Translations under genes and position numbers: made by a program
Shown here: positions 31,306 through 44,773 of the stretch, piece after piece
Layout: each line of letters opens with the position of its first letter
How positions within the stretch are numbered: position 1 is the first letter of the stretch
The notes under the pieces: generated by a model
The model's database searches: none
Told to the model about the DNA's origin: nothing
What the model saw: only the letters and a program-made list of their open reading frames with translations
Source of the DNA: Urechis unicinctus
Taxonomy: Eukaryota; Annelida; Polychaeta; Xenopneusta; Urechidae
Direction: 5' to 3'
Assembly: GCA_034190875.2 (NCBI GenBank)
Contig: CM067356.1
Location: 48,380,163 to 48,444,162 of the forward strand
Length of the DNA: 64,000 bases

Positions 31306-31697
31306 CTGGCACTGCCCAATATCCTCGGTGTTCTTCAACCTGATCCACCCATACTCCGCACCATCATCCTGGACTTTGAAGCAGCAATGTGGTCAGCTTT
31401 TATTGATATCCTTTCTGACATTCTCCCAGAAGGCAACAATGCATGAATCACTTGACCCGTCGCAACTCCCTTGGCTTCTACCTTCCTCTGTACCTTCTGC
31501 ATGACGAAGCCAAGAGCGCCAACGTCACCGTCCGCATGGTTTCCAACAAAGCACTAAAGCGCATGCAACGCACCCGCTACAGGCAGCATCCGAAAGTCAT
31601 CTTTGAGGTGTGGGGTGCCTACATCACAATCCAGGATGTACTTCGCGTCTGTTTAGCCCTAATGCGCCGGTTGTTCGTACAGGGCAGCTATATGTAA
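31306..31697 (+). pseudogene. MULE (Mutator-like) transposase remnant, C-terminal part
   Basis: Frame 1 (31342-31446) reads PPILRTIILDFEAAMW. The DFE followed by a hydrophobic residue and Trp is the second-Asp region of MULE DDE transposases. A stop follows, then frame 3 (31443-31697) reads LPLYLLHDEAKSANVTVRM and KALKRMQRTRYR. I recognise this as the conserved C-terminal block of a MULE family common in invertebrates. The region between, including the usual GC-x-FH-x-x-Q motif, is missing, so there is an internal deletion as well as a frameshift. The segment is visibly richer in GC than its flanks. It is a dead copy; the N-terminal half with the first Asp is absent. Confidence 0.75.
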
Positions 31698-34600
31698 GAC
31701 ACAGAGGGACAGACTGGCATAAACATGGTATATTTGACACTTTTGAAGATAACATAATCACCCCCTTGGAGCTACACAGCTGTAGAAGTGTGTTATTGCA
31801 CGTTGGGGGAGTTCCTATTGATTAAAATTTATATAATTGCTATTTTTTCTCTATAAACAGCCATTTCTTATTAAATGAGGATGATGACAATACGGTCGTT
31901 AGCTAGCTTGGGGCTCCCCTTCAACAGCAACTATTTAACTTCCCACCTATCGTATGGTGACTTCTGTTAAAACTCATCAGTTTTACTGTTGTTATGTATG
32001 GTGTATTCCCGTTTTACCTAGCAATGTGTTAGACAGCCGCATCATTGTCACGAAAAGCAGCATATAAATGAGAATTAACGTATGTCTCGGCGCTTAGTGC
32101 GGAGGCAGATGCTTCTTTCCTAAACAGCTTCCGACATGGGGTTACATTATTTATGCAATGTTCATAGAACCTTATAAGGGGACATTTTGAATCAACCGTA
32201 AGACTGTATATTGACTTACGCTAGGTTTCAAGGGCATCCATGCTGAATCTTACCATGCCCCTAATAGAAACGCCAACCACAGTGCATAAAATATTCCCTT
32301 TGCAGGCTGCGGGTTAGCATATTTGTCTGTCAGCACCATCAGCGAGAAGACATTAGACAATGCGCATCAACTTGTGGAGATATATTATTTCTTAATTTCT
32401 GTAAAGCCAGTTTATCATTTATAGATGACTTGAAAGTATACAATGTTCTTATCAGTGATAATAAAGGGTCTTGGCCGAATACTTCTTCTGCTTGTGCAAT
32501 AGAAATAGATGTAAACAATGTCCGTTCATTTTTAACGCTAAAGGTCGTAGCCGATGACCACTGAGTTCAAATTATGATTCATACCAAAGATGGATAGAAA
32601 TATGTCACGAACGTCGGGGTTACAGCTTCGAATGGGCGTCATGCGCTTAATTTAATTGCTCCACAACATTACTATTCTATTTCAAAGTTACACGGCGACG
32701 GCATGATTGGTTAATACAAACACTAGAATAATACACAAGCGTTATACATATCAGTAGCTTGTATGTTTGTTCTGAATGTATTTTCTACAATTCATCGGCT
32801 TTGTAAACTGTCAGAAAACTACCATGGGTCCCAGCTGTCGTCGATTAGAAATAGATAACGCACCCCTCGGTTACGGTTGAAGATTTGTTCGTGGCCTAAG
32901 ATTAAATGGCCATCAGCAATAAGAAACTGATCATCCACCAACCTTCCGGTCCTTAATCCATAGCTGATAATAGCTGTCGTAATATCCTTATTGCGTCTCT
33001 AGAAGGTTATTATCCCTGACAGGCACATGACACATATGCGCGAAATCATCTCAATTTATGACCAATAATGGGCAATACATATTATGCACAGTCTCATAGA
33101 CCCAATAAGAATCAATATGAGATCAAGGGCTATTGTAGATATGTATAAGGAATTCAAAAAAAGAAAATCTGCCATTTTACTGAGATTATCTACTTTCTGG
33201 TTCCTAACAGCTGCAGTATTTGAATTATTATCCCTTTTACTTGCGACATTAAGATAAATGTATATGCCACACTTTCATCTTAATTATCGCAAAAATCGGC
33301 CTTGCTGTTAAACTTGACATGATAAAGCAGCAGTATAATTCACATTGATAGCCGGTTTGTGACGGGGGTCTGAAGTTTAAACTGTTAGCATGGACAAAAA
33401 CAGACGTTCAGGCGCGGTATATTTCTTAAATGGAACAAAAGTAGTATGGGTTAATTGCGTGAGTATCTCAGACTATATAGTACCGTGGCTACACTATTCC
33501 GATGACGGAATTGTAAATGTGTTTAAGAAAAAGGAGAACCTTCTGGAGTGATATGCTGTCATTTGGATAAAATCAATGTTATGTTATGCATGGGTGTGAA
33601 GCTTTGATCTTATTCATTACTGGTCATTTCACCAACGAGATGCTATCACGCTAGCATCTATCTTTCTGGAGTCAATAACATACCCACTTCAAAACTATTA
33701 GCCAATAAATATTGTTGACATAGCATTGGTAGACATTAATAGGTCACAGTTATTTTCGAGGTGTTCGACTTAGTACGGATTATAAAATGTCGATGCGCAT
33801 GTATGCTGGATGATATGATAAGTGGCAGAGGAGATTCACATGCTTTGAAAATGTTCACGGTTGGATGTACCCTCGCCTCTACTACTTCGGTTTAATAATG
33901 TGAAATGGCACTGAATGATTTCACATGTTTAATTGTTTTTTTTCGTCTTGAAACAACTCGATACTCACCAGGCTTAAATGCATAACAAAATAAATGTAGT
34001 TGTGATCATACTCCTTTTTACACGTTCAACCGTATCTTCTTCAAAGCAACTATTCTGGATGTTATTGTATAGGGGCATGGTGCTCAATGCATTTTATTTG
34101 CAACTGCGCATGAAATTCGACGTGATAATGAATGCCAACTGCTAAATCCTATCATTTGCGATCTCTGAATGCGTGTAGCCTATCCTGAGGGTTGGATGGG
34201 GTTCCGGCCCAGTACAAAATAACATTATCGTGTGACCATATGGAACTATACGGGGCAGTTTAGTCAGACGTTTGGACTTGAATTGATATATAAGACTTTG
34301 CTCAGGACTTTTTACCTTTTTACCAAATAGAAAAATAAAGAGCGCTGGGCTCTAAGAGACTTTATTTGTGTGTGCATTGTAATTTACCACACGTTGCGTG
34401 CATCTATTTTAGGGATTACATTTACAATTTGACGGCATATCAGCTGCTCATCAGACAATATTTAAATTTGAATTAATTGGCGTTAGCCTATATGATGCTT
34501 GCCCGGTTTATAACGGTATTGCATTGACCCCTAGAAGTGTATTTGTAGACGTGGCAAAATTGAAATGTTTCGATTGGTGATGGCTTAAGATTAATCTTAG

Positions 34601-37600
34601 GGTACATCAAACATCGGAGAACTACGAAAATCAACTATACAGGATGAATCATAGCTTTATTATGTTGAAGTCGTACGGAATAATGTTAAGCAGAACTACC
34701 CTGCTGCTCTTTGTACACCCTTCGTTAAATCGACAGTCAAACAAGCATCTCAAAGTATTGCTTGTGTAATGCAAATATTACCTTTCTATATATAATATTG
34801 CTCATTTTTAGTGATAATAGACAACAAAATGGAATATAGCGATGAATATTCCATCTCTCTAGATATCAAGAAATAGTCATTATTAAATATGAAAGATACG
34901 CTACCTTTTTTTTAGATTAGCAGATCTTCGCCTTAGGAGGCTGTGATCTCATGATTAGCACACAATGGACCTTTACGTTATGAGAACTGGTATTTTCCCA
35001 GTGTGTATTATCTCTCTGATGACGGTTAGGAAATAAGTCAATCGATATAATCCTCAACGAATTTGACAGTTCAGTATGCGCAAGCAAACTCACATACGCA
35101 CGTACTCACATGCGCATTCAATGGTGTTTTTCCATTGACTGTAAACTGTAAGAGCTGTTAAGTGACATTAACATACAAATGCTATACTGTACGAATATTT
35201 ATGCCGCTAAACCAGAAATGCAACTATGTTTACTCAGTGTGTCTTTTCCACAAATCATTTGTTTATCACACACTCCGATCGACTTGTTTGAGTATAACCC
35301 TTGAAGTTTTGGTAATATCATTTTTGCAAAATCATTCGATTAATTCGTTCTATATTTATTTGATATTACCTAGCAAACCGAACAAATTGAAAATATCCTA
35401 ACCGAGATAAGAGAAAATAACTTATTATCATATGGTTGGCTGGTCCACATACTTAGTTTCTACAGCATTATTTTACCAAATAACCAGCTTGTTTTGGTAT
35501 AGCACTGATGGCACTTTATTAACTTACAACAACCGATGCAGAAACATTAGCTGCCAGCATACATGACAGCGGAAGATGCCCAGTTACATTGTTGCTCGGT
35601 CTGCACTCCACTAATCCAACAGTGATTCACTCGCATTGCCCTACTTGCGCCACCGGCCCCCACGCCCTCTTCGTGGTTGTTACCAACGAGGCGAGTTAAT
35701 CTTGCCATTTGCTTAGAGTACATAATAACAGCATTAGGATCCTCAAACCTACTGAGCATTGGCTCAAGCAGGCATTAAGCCGGATTTCCCTCCACTCAAC
35801 TTCTCTCTCGCTCTTGCTGTCGGCAAAGCAGAGTTAATCATTCCATTCGGTTTGAGTGCATCATTTTATCATGTTATCCCCATCATTTAATCTGCCTCTG
35901 TCGCATAGAAACCGCGATCCATCAGTCCAGCGCTGTTATCAGATGTTATGATTATTGGCTTTGAAGGATAACGAATAGATACCTATGGTTAACGTTACTA
36001 TTTATCTGTATCATGCTTTGGTTCTAACCATGCGTAATGCAACAATTACGGAAAGTACCACATTGTACAAAAGTATTAAACGGCTGGAACGCATTTTACA
36101 GCGGCTGATTGTGGTGGTTTTAGCTGTTGACCATACTGTATGTCATGCTTAGAATAAAATGACACTGCGTTAAATTAGTACTATCACTTATTATTGTATT
36201 CATACCCCATAGCATCATACGATTGGGTGAGTCAGCGCCAGTAAAATTGTTTTTATACTTATCATAGCCCGCTTACCCTGGCCATCAATAGTCATTTTAA
36301 ACATTGTACTACATACTATCGGCCAACATATCGTCTTTATTAACTCTGATTAACAGATGCACACTCACTAACACCTGCAAACTCTTATCGCTGGACAAAG
36401 GCCTGATAACATTCTACGATTGTTATTTCATGAAGCGTTGTGATATAAAAGGTTCAAACACAGCCCTTTTATATTTTACAACGTGGTTCTAAAATAGCTG
36501 GTCTCATTTTCATATAACATTTGCAATGCATTAATGGACGTACAACTTTGTTATAAAACATCGGCTCATCGTTAACACCTTTGCAGTCACGGCATTTCGG
36601 TCTAAAAGCCTTGCGTTTACATTCTTTCAAATAATAAATATTTAATATATATGATTGTTCATAGCAAGAGTAAAACCTTTCTTGATCACTTTTGGGAATG
36701 CAAGCCTACGATTTTATGCAGCTGATTAAGATCTTCCAGTAAACACAAGAGACATTCCGTGTATTTATGAATTGATACAGTCGGTTGTTCTATAAAATGT
36801 TATTCTTTAAAAAATGCGGTATTAAACAGTAATGGTGAGAGAGGAGCAATTGCAAAGAAATGGGTATTAATTTCTGCTCGTCGCCTTTGAGCATTACTTC
36901 TCAGATCCTTGTTAAATTTAACAGATTATGTGATTGTGTGTTAATTTTGCCCACCGCAAATCAATATCAACCATTATGTCGATGCAAAACTTTCCCTCTT
37001 CAGTTCAACCGTTCCACTCTGGCAGCACAGATATCGCTCTAATACACATAAAGCATAGGAAGCCTGGAACAAGCAATACATGTAGATTCTACAGAGCCAA
37101 CAATAACTCGGTGCTTGATATCATTATCTATGGATTAATGAAATATGAGCATGCTGCAGTGTGCAAAGACCACAGTCATGTTCCCCACTGACAATGGCAG
37201 TCATCGTTTGACAGACCAGGAGTCGGGTACAAATAACGTTGTATGATCATGTACTAGGCATGATTGTAATCACTCACTCGTAAAATGTCAGATGAAATCT
37301 ACCATTGTACATGCTTCGTAAAGGCACTCTTATGTAGAGCCTTTATACGTTACCGAAGGTGAAATTGCATTTACCCTGCATGGAACCCTTTTTTTGCGGA
37401 ATAGTAATCGGGAATAGTGAATGATCTAGCGTGTATTAGGCTCATTTTTTGTTCTAAGATAGGATTTAAGTAGGGTCGAATATGATTCTTCACTGCAAAA
37501 GCATGACGGTTAACGGAAGATATACTGAAACACTCAAGAAACGGTTCGAATACAATGTATACCTCAAACGTGGGAATTTCTCTCATATTATCATAAACTT

Positions 37601-38509
37601 AGCTTCGCTAAAATATTGTCCTTGATGGTGTGGTCGTACAATCACATATTGTTTTAGCGCGATTGACTATTAAATTGTGAATTTTTTTTTTAAATCACCT
37701 TCTGTCAGTTCTCTTATTCATAATTTTTAAGCTTCGCCATTTTTCTTTCTCCCGATAAATGATTGCAAAATTTACTAAGCATCTGACATGGTGTGTCCCG
37801 CAACCTAATTGGTATGCACATCGCTCTGTTGCCGGGAATTTTTGCACACATGGATGTGACTCGGTAAAACAGCTAGTGTAATTATCCCAGTAACATTGTC
37901 AGCCCCGACACAAATGGGCCGATGGTAAACATTTATCTAATTACTTCGGCACAACATGCTAGAGATATTGATACACCACCAACACCAAAGTAAGCACTCA
38001 CTAACTAAATTTATCAGAGCTATACAAATATTCAAATACTTCTCCCTATATTGATAGCAAATAAGTGAATTGATCTTGATGGTCTCCATGCCCTGTCTCA
38101 GCACGCAATATGCGTAGCATCAAATGCATATTTGCGTAAAAGGCCGATGTGCAGGTGTACTATTTAGTCAAAACACGGCTCAGCGTTTTTTGAGCTCCCA
38201 ACATCGGATTTTTTACAAACGTGGATTTAACCAAATTTTAATCTATCAGTTCATTATCAAGTGGCATATATGAGTAATTCTTAGTTCATTATCAATAGTA
38301 ATGCTATCAACCTTCTAAGCTTTGTTATCCAACTTCATGATTTTGTGCTATGCCGGTTGTGACTTGCAAGGTCGTCGATAAGATTATTTTTGCGCGTAGA
38401 ATCTTATATAAAAGGTTCGCATTGTGGACCAGAATCAGGCACCAAATTACCGATAAGCGTTACGGTGGGTCAATAACATTTGCTGATATAATAGAGAATG
38501 AAACTTCAT
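31698..38509. other. Long featureless stretch
   Basis: AT-rich DNA with short open frames only. A GC-richer island at about 35540-35830 contains a 70-codon minus-strand frame (35547-35759) with no family I recognise; its composition resembles that of the transposon remnants elsewhere in the window, so it may be an unidentified one. Nothing else stands out. Confidence 0.45.
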
Positions 38510-38517
38510 GCTGTCTG

Positions 38518-38637
38518 CTGCTTTGTTGATATCTGGAACATCATGGGTTACTACATGCTGCTTTGTTGATGGCTTGAACATCATGGGTTACTACATGCTG
38601 CTTTGTTGATGGCTTCAAAATCATGGATTGATATCTG
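38518..38637. repeat. 40-bp minisatellite, three copies
   Basis: Units begin at 38518, 38558 and 38598 with CTGCTTTGTTGAT, followed by a variable ATCTGG/GGCTTG step and AACATCATGGGTTACTACATG. The first two units differ at only a few positions, and the third decays at its right end (AAAATCATGGATTG). A recent local expansion. Confidence 0.9.
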
Positions 38638-38639
38638 CA

Positions 38640-41221
38640 ATAATGTTATGTTTCTAAAATCAAAGGGGTGTTACAGAAAATCTATGGAAAACCGTAGAAC
38701 TGGAATCAATGACAGCGTGTGATCTAGCGCGGATAAGGTCTGCTTTGTCCAATTTAACGAAATTATTTGCATTGTTAATCCTGTAACATATTAAATTCGT
38801 TATTTAAGTAAAGACAAATTTGAGTTATCACTGGAAAACGCGACGACTGAAGGAAAATAATCGTACAATCTAGACCAGGTATAATTCAAGCATGGGAAGT
38901 TTAGTCATATTATCTGAATACGCGTGTCGTGTCTCTATATTCTTTCCTTCAGTCTTCTCTTGGGTCGGGCTTCGGCTCTGTTGCAATCAAGCCCTGAAAA
39001 CTGTTTTTTGTCCATTAATAAAATTCGCTACAAAACTATGCCGCTGGTAGTCGATTAAGTACATTGCTGAAACCGAATACACAACCCGCCCTATGCCTAA
39101 CTTAAGCTGGTTGTTTTGATGTAAGAAACCGAATGCATTGATTGAGTTGTAGTTACATCCTTAACGTATTTGATTTCATATATGCATGCATGGATAGACT
39201 ATAACATGTTATAGAAACGGCTAAAGCAGTGAGCCAAGAGACATAATTAATCTCTACAGAAATTGTCTAAACGTCAGAGTTTACGGATATATACTGCACG
39301 CTCAGACGAGTAACGAGACGCGTAGATATGTTCATGGTGTCATACCCTATTTTTAATTGACGTAACAAATGTTTACAAAAAGATGATGAAAAGACAGTTA
39401 AATAAGTACAATGTTAAATGGAATTTGGCACATGGGTTTTACGTTGCTTTAAATGACGCGGTGATATCGCCAAAGCGTGTACAGCTTCACTGAGAGGGGT
39501 CACTTCGAGTGGCTCGGTGGTGATCGCTTGGCTAATTATAATACACTGTAATCGTTAGGAAGCGCTATGATGATATAAACAAAAACACATGGGATTACTG
39601 GGCTGATAAATTAATTGCGGCGGAACTGATCAAAGGCAATGCGTCATTAACAACAATTGACATGTATGGTTTATCATTATTGTCTATTCATATAGATGCT
39701 GCATATTGCATGCTGTGGCAAAATTCCTTGGTATTTGTGGCTTGTGTAGAAATTACAATAGACGTGTGCAATTACCCTAAATACAGTGGCACTTCAGATG
39801 TGCACAGCACGCCTAAAACACGCGTAGATGTGTGCAGGGACACATAAACAGTTTATTTGGAAAATTATCTGGTATGAAAACCTAATTAAAGGATTCCGCA
39901 TGAGTGGAGTCGGGCGAAATCGCTTTATGGTACTTCAAGAACACACGGTTAATACTGAAACATTGCGTTAAAGTCACTCTCGCATTTATTGTCAAGGTTA
40001 ACTTAGCCTTAGCACGAATAAAGCAAGCTCGATACTATATACCAAACAATTGGAATGATTGTTCATTTAAACGAACCCTTTTGAAACATCATTCCGCGAG
40101 AGCGATACATAACTTATGTAGATACGTGTCATTTGATAAAGCGCGCACATCACCCCGATTTATGTAAGAAGAAAGCTGATTAGAAATCTGTTTCCGCCGT
40201 TTTTGACCTGTTATCGTCTGTAGGGAAGCAATTGTATTCGACATTGCCATCTGGTGATACATTGTCTGGTCACCATTGCAGTTGCACATTAAATTACACC
40301 AGAATATAATAGATAACTAAATTGCATAATTATGATATGATTGTAACATCATGTTGAATCGTTGCCAGTGGGCGTGTGTGTATGAGTGTGGTAAGCAACA
40401 AGCTTCTGTGTCAGGGGTAATTGATAAACTGCTGCTATCAGCACCATTTCCGTTGGGGCAGATAATGCTGCCAGAAAAGCGCGATAGCTTTTCCTACAAA
40501 TTGTTTCCTTCTATCTACTGAGGAATGGCGTGCTTCCCAGAATAGTAGCTAGAGTCAGCGATGTACCTGGGTAATGCTTCTGGCAGAAGCATTCGCCCTT
40601 AATCTGGCCGTCTATGTATAAACACGCTTTGGCAATGCGGCGGACTATGTTTCAGCCACCAATGCAACCTATCTTATTTGAAGTCGTCATGGCACATGTC
40701 ACGTGGGTATTATCATATCATTTCATTTGAAATCGGATTTTAACAACCAACTAGAAGTCAAGGACGCTTGCGATGTTTGGCTGTTATCACCAGCTTAACT
40801 TCTATATATAAACTGTGGATCATCTGTAGCAGCACCTTTTGATAAGCTCTGAACACAGATATATCATTGCCGGCCGATCGTTTCCTCGGCATTTAGTGCC
40901 TGGTATCGGTCTAGTTGTAGAGAATTTGGGACTGGGTTGATGCGTGCAATGACCATACACAGATAGTTAATGTCGTCCAGATGCGCAATATGACAGAGGA
41001 ACAGATAATAAAAATGTCGCACCTTAACTAGCATTTTCTTTGCTTTTAAATGCAATATTGACTATTGCTGTTTAAGTAATAATAATAATGATACTGATAA
41101 TACGTTATCAATGCTCTTAGCAAAACAAGATAACGATCAGCATTATTGTGATCGAATTACGAATGAGTCATTCACATTGTGTTGAGCCCAACCCGAACAT
41201 ACCAATCAGGGTAACGAGCAG
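38640..41221. other. No recognisable gene; one short perfect palindrome
   Basis: AT-rich DNA. At 40573-40593 there is a 21-bp interrupted palindrome, AATGCTTCTG-G-CAGAAGCATT. Short open frames here match no family I know. Confidence 0.5.
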
Positions 41222-41464
41222 ATGGCAGGCATCTCATTGAGTGGCCCAGATTGCCTTGGCAATGCAGTTAAAATCCTTGGGGCAGACGATAAGGAAGCTA
41301 ATCTAAAGAAAAGAAGCGAACTGCGCATTATTACATGCCTCAACACCTGGATGGTATCAAAGCTCATAAAAACTTTGTCGGTTGAACTGGATAACCGCAG
41401 CTCTGATGTTGCGCGCCACTGCGTTTTAATGGAAGTCTCAGACGACTTGGTGCATGGTCCCTAA
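41222..41464 (+). pseudogene. Possible LINE endonuclease N-terminal remnant (doubtful)
   Basis: An 80-codon open frame whose middle reads SELRIITCLNTW and then SKLIKTLSVELDN. The order basic stretch, LRI, Thr, Asn, then KL and EL and DV and E is reminiscent of the start of an apurinic-type endonuclease domain of RTE-like non-LTR retrotransposons. The catalytic Asn/Glu environment is not clear, the downstream domain is not visible, and the resemblance could be accidental. The coding segment is somewhat more GC-rich than its neighbours, which slightly favours a transposon origin. Confidence 0.28.
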
Positions 41465-41856
41465 ACTCCCCCCTGAAATAAGGCCAAGTGTAGTCATGAT
41501 GGCATGCTACACAACGTTACTTCTGAAAAGCCAGGAAACGTACGGATCAAGCCTCTGCTGCAAATGTCGGTCACATATCAGCAACAAACTCCTATCCTAC
41601 CCACCACATCAGTAGGTGACTTTCTCCACTGGAGAGAATCTAATGGCTGGTTTACTACTTGGTATACATTATAATATATTTGTCAAATAGCATTGGATTC
41701 TACCTTTATTCTATTTTGTAAAATAATCAAGAAAGTGTCTGCAAAAATCACGGCGCCAATAATGTCAAGATGGTGTCGTTCAGTGCGGGGAACGTTATAC
41801 CTAGAAATAGGTGGGAATGGCTGAGTGTGCAAGCAAGGAGGCGGCAATATATATGA

Positions 41857-42108
<252 letters not shown>

Positions 42109-44085
42109 GCATAGCATATTACTATATATTCATGACTTGGTGCTAAATTAGAGGGTAATATAGCTGCATGCAAGATTTCCATTGGAGGCCGGTTACAGAT
42201 TACAGTGGATCATTAAGTCATGCAGCCGGGTATCGACTACTAATGTAATGGTATCATAATTTACACGTATCGTCGATTGTCATTTGCGGGTCTTTTCAGC
42301 CGCGAGTCATAATTATGGATAAATCAGATAAGTGCACAGAGATGAGCAAAGACTGCAAGATTGACTTTCACATATGACTTGATTGGATCATTTTTTAGAT
42401 TTTGTATGTCTTCTCATGCCCGGCATTTGTGCTAAAATGGTTTTCAATATATTATCTCATTCGTTTATGTTGGCAAAAGGGCACACTGCAAATCAGAAGC
42501 AATGCGTAAACGGCTAATAATGGAAGGATATCATAATTTATAAATCATTTTAAAGGCGCAAAAGCGTTTGCATTAGACGCTGGTTTGGATGAACAATTTA
42601 AGCAATGTGATACACTTGCCTTCATGGAAATGACAACAGATGAGAGGAAACTGTGTATGCTGATTTAAATAGCGACCGCAGTCATGTTCACGCTTTGTCA
42701 TTTATGTTCCTGGTATGAAGGATCAGAACTCCTCTGATACCCGCCCCCTGACACTGCCCTTATGATAACACAGTCATTATTGGATGGGCCCGGAGCTGGT
42801 CATGATCAAATTCAAGTAATGTTGTTCATCTAAATATCGACATCCATGTTGTCGATTGGCGGATGATAACCTACCCTGAACATATATAATTTGTAAGGGT
42901 TCTGGCAAAATCTTCTTTACTTTTGCTGATCTCATTGACAAAGTTATACGTTGTTTGTGCAGTAGCATGATCACTATGGTCACATAATCTTTATCATCGC
43001 ATGATCACGTACGATCAATCTACACTACACTATGGCATGTGGTAATCACATAGAACATGTTCAAAAGCTTGAATAGAACCTGTAATGACAAATGTGAAAT
43101 AAGGCATCCTGTTTTCCAATTTTCTTTGTAAAAATATGCGGCGGTCCTGCTACCTTCTCGTTGTGCAATCTTACATGCCAACCATCTTCGTTGTTATTCC
43201 AGCAAAAAACTAAATAATTCATTTACCTCAGTTTTATTATTGACAGTGTTCCTTGCGAGCCATTTTGCTTTCAAGCGAGTGATACATGCGAGATCGCAAA
43301 GCTTGCAAATAAATGTTTTGTCTCACAATCTGTGGGGCTTTTCTAGGATACACATTGAGTAGTTAGCGTGGATGACTGCACAGATTTATGCAATTCGCTA
43401 CAACAGCTACTTCAATTACCACTGAAACTGTATCAATCTAGACAGAAATGGGACGAACAGCAAAAATATCGAATTCATGGGCATGCCAAATTACAGACAC
43501 CCTTACCATCAGTGTCGACATGCGTACCCACTCACCATAATTAGCACGGCAACGCATTCATCCAATTAATGTCTCAAATATTGGTGGCATACAATGGAAT
43601 TCGCTTTCAGTCGCAAGGCATCAATGCCATAGTTGTAGTTGTGTGATTGATGTGCGACGAAATATATGTTTGAAACGGATTAACGGCTTTCACTTTTGTA
43701 AAATTGAGTATCAGGGTATAAAAATCAAAAAATCTAAACAGCACTTTTGATTTGCGGAGTTGAGATAAGTATAGGGTTTAAAGGCACACCAACAAAAGTG
43801 TGTTATATGCTGTGCTTTGTCGCAAATCGTAGGTTACGCCTATATAACATAGGAGGATCTGAAAACAATATGGACGTCATTTAAGATGAATGGAGCATAC
43901 CAAAGACAGATGTACATGTATCAATTGTGAAGTCGATCAGTCGATTGGATAATGCATTATTTTATTATCACGGTTTTTATTGTCTATTTTATGGCCGGGT
44001 GGTAGTAAGGACAGGATCAGCCGGATGAAGAAAATGTACACCCACGTGACATTAGAATGGCACAATAACTTGAAAAACAACAATA
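42109..44085. other. No recognisable feature
   Basis: AT-rich DNA with short open frames only and no gene, RNA or element end that I can support. Confidence 0.5.
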
Positions 44086-44088
44086 GAG

Positions 44089-44340
44089 TTAAGAATGTCT
44101 TTTAAGTGTCTGCCATTGAGTTTACGAAGATTTAATCATTGAGAAAAGCACTGAAGATTAAGGATGTCTTTAAAGTCTGCCACACCTGGATTGTTGAGGT
44201 AATGAAGGTTAAAAGTTAATGATCATTTTCTATAAGCAAAATTGAGAATAACAATTGGCTAAGAATGTCTTTGACGTCTGCCACAATTGGGAGATTAAAA
44301 CGGTATAAAGCTGATGATCATTTTCTATAGCAATACTTAT
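44089..44340. repeat. Degenerate tandem repeat (AAGAATGTCTTT...GTCTGCCA)
   Basis: The motif TAAGRATGTCTTT followed within a few bases by GTCTGCCA occurs at about 44089, 44159 and 44259. The last two copies share a further block, GATGATCATTTTCTATA / AATGATCATTTTCTATA. Spacing is uneven (about 70 and 100 bp), so the array has lost sequence internally. Confidence 0.75.
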
Positions 44341-44397
44341 GGCTGACAACTATTATTGTCTTCCTTTATATACATGGTGACATCAGCTCAGTATGGT

Positions 44398-44773
44398 TTA
44401 TTAACGCTAGCCACAAGTGGGGCGAGTCACTGCATCTATTTTAAGTGCTTGATCAGACGGTATTCAAAGCACAGGGTTTTGAAATGACACACCAGAGATG
44501 TTGCGGTTAGGGTTGTATGCTAATGAGAGAACTTAGAGATATAATTGCTTTGATTAAGGCCTGAAACTGCATTCATTATGTCCCAAGTGGTTTTATCAGA
44601 GGGGTCTCAAAGCATTGGTAGTTAAGCTTTGCTTTTCCAATCAAATACTTAATGTATTGTATGAATGAAAGGACTTAGGGATAGAGTTGGTTTAATTAGT
44701 GCATGACACTGAATATAATGTCTCAAGTGGTTATCAGATGGTGTTCAAGCACTAAACATCGAAATGATACACC
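44398..44773. repeat. Degenerate tandem repeat, period about 140 bp
   Basis: Three units share a left block (AGAACTTAGAGATA / AGGACTTAGGGATA), CAAGTGG, a TTATCAGA-like step, TCAAAGCA or TTCAAGCA, and GAAATGAYACACC at the right end (44482-44494 and 44761-44773, 279 bp or two periods apart). The right edge abuts a LINE remnant on the minus strand. The repeat could be the 3' part or target sequence of that element, or an older satellite it joined. Confidence 0.7.
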
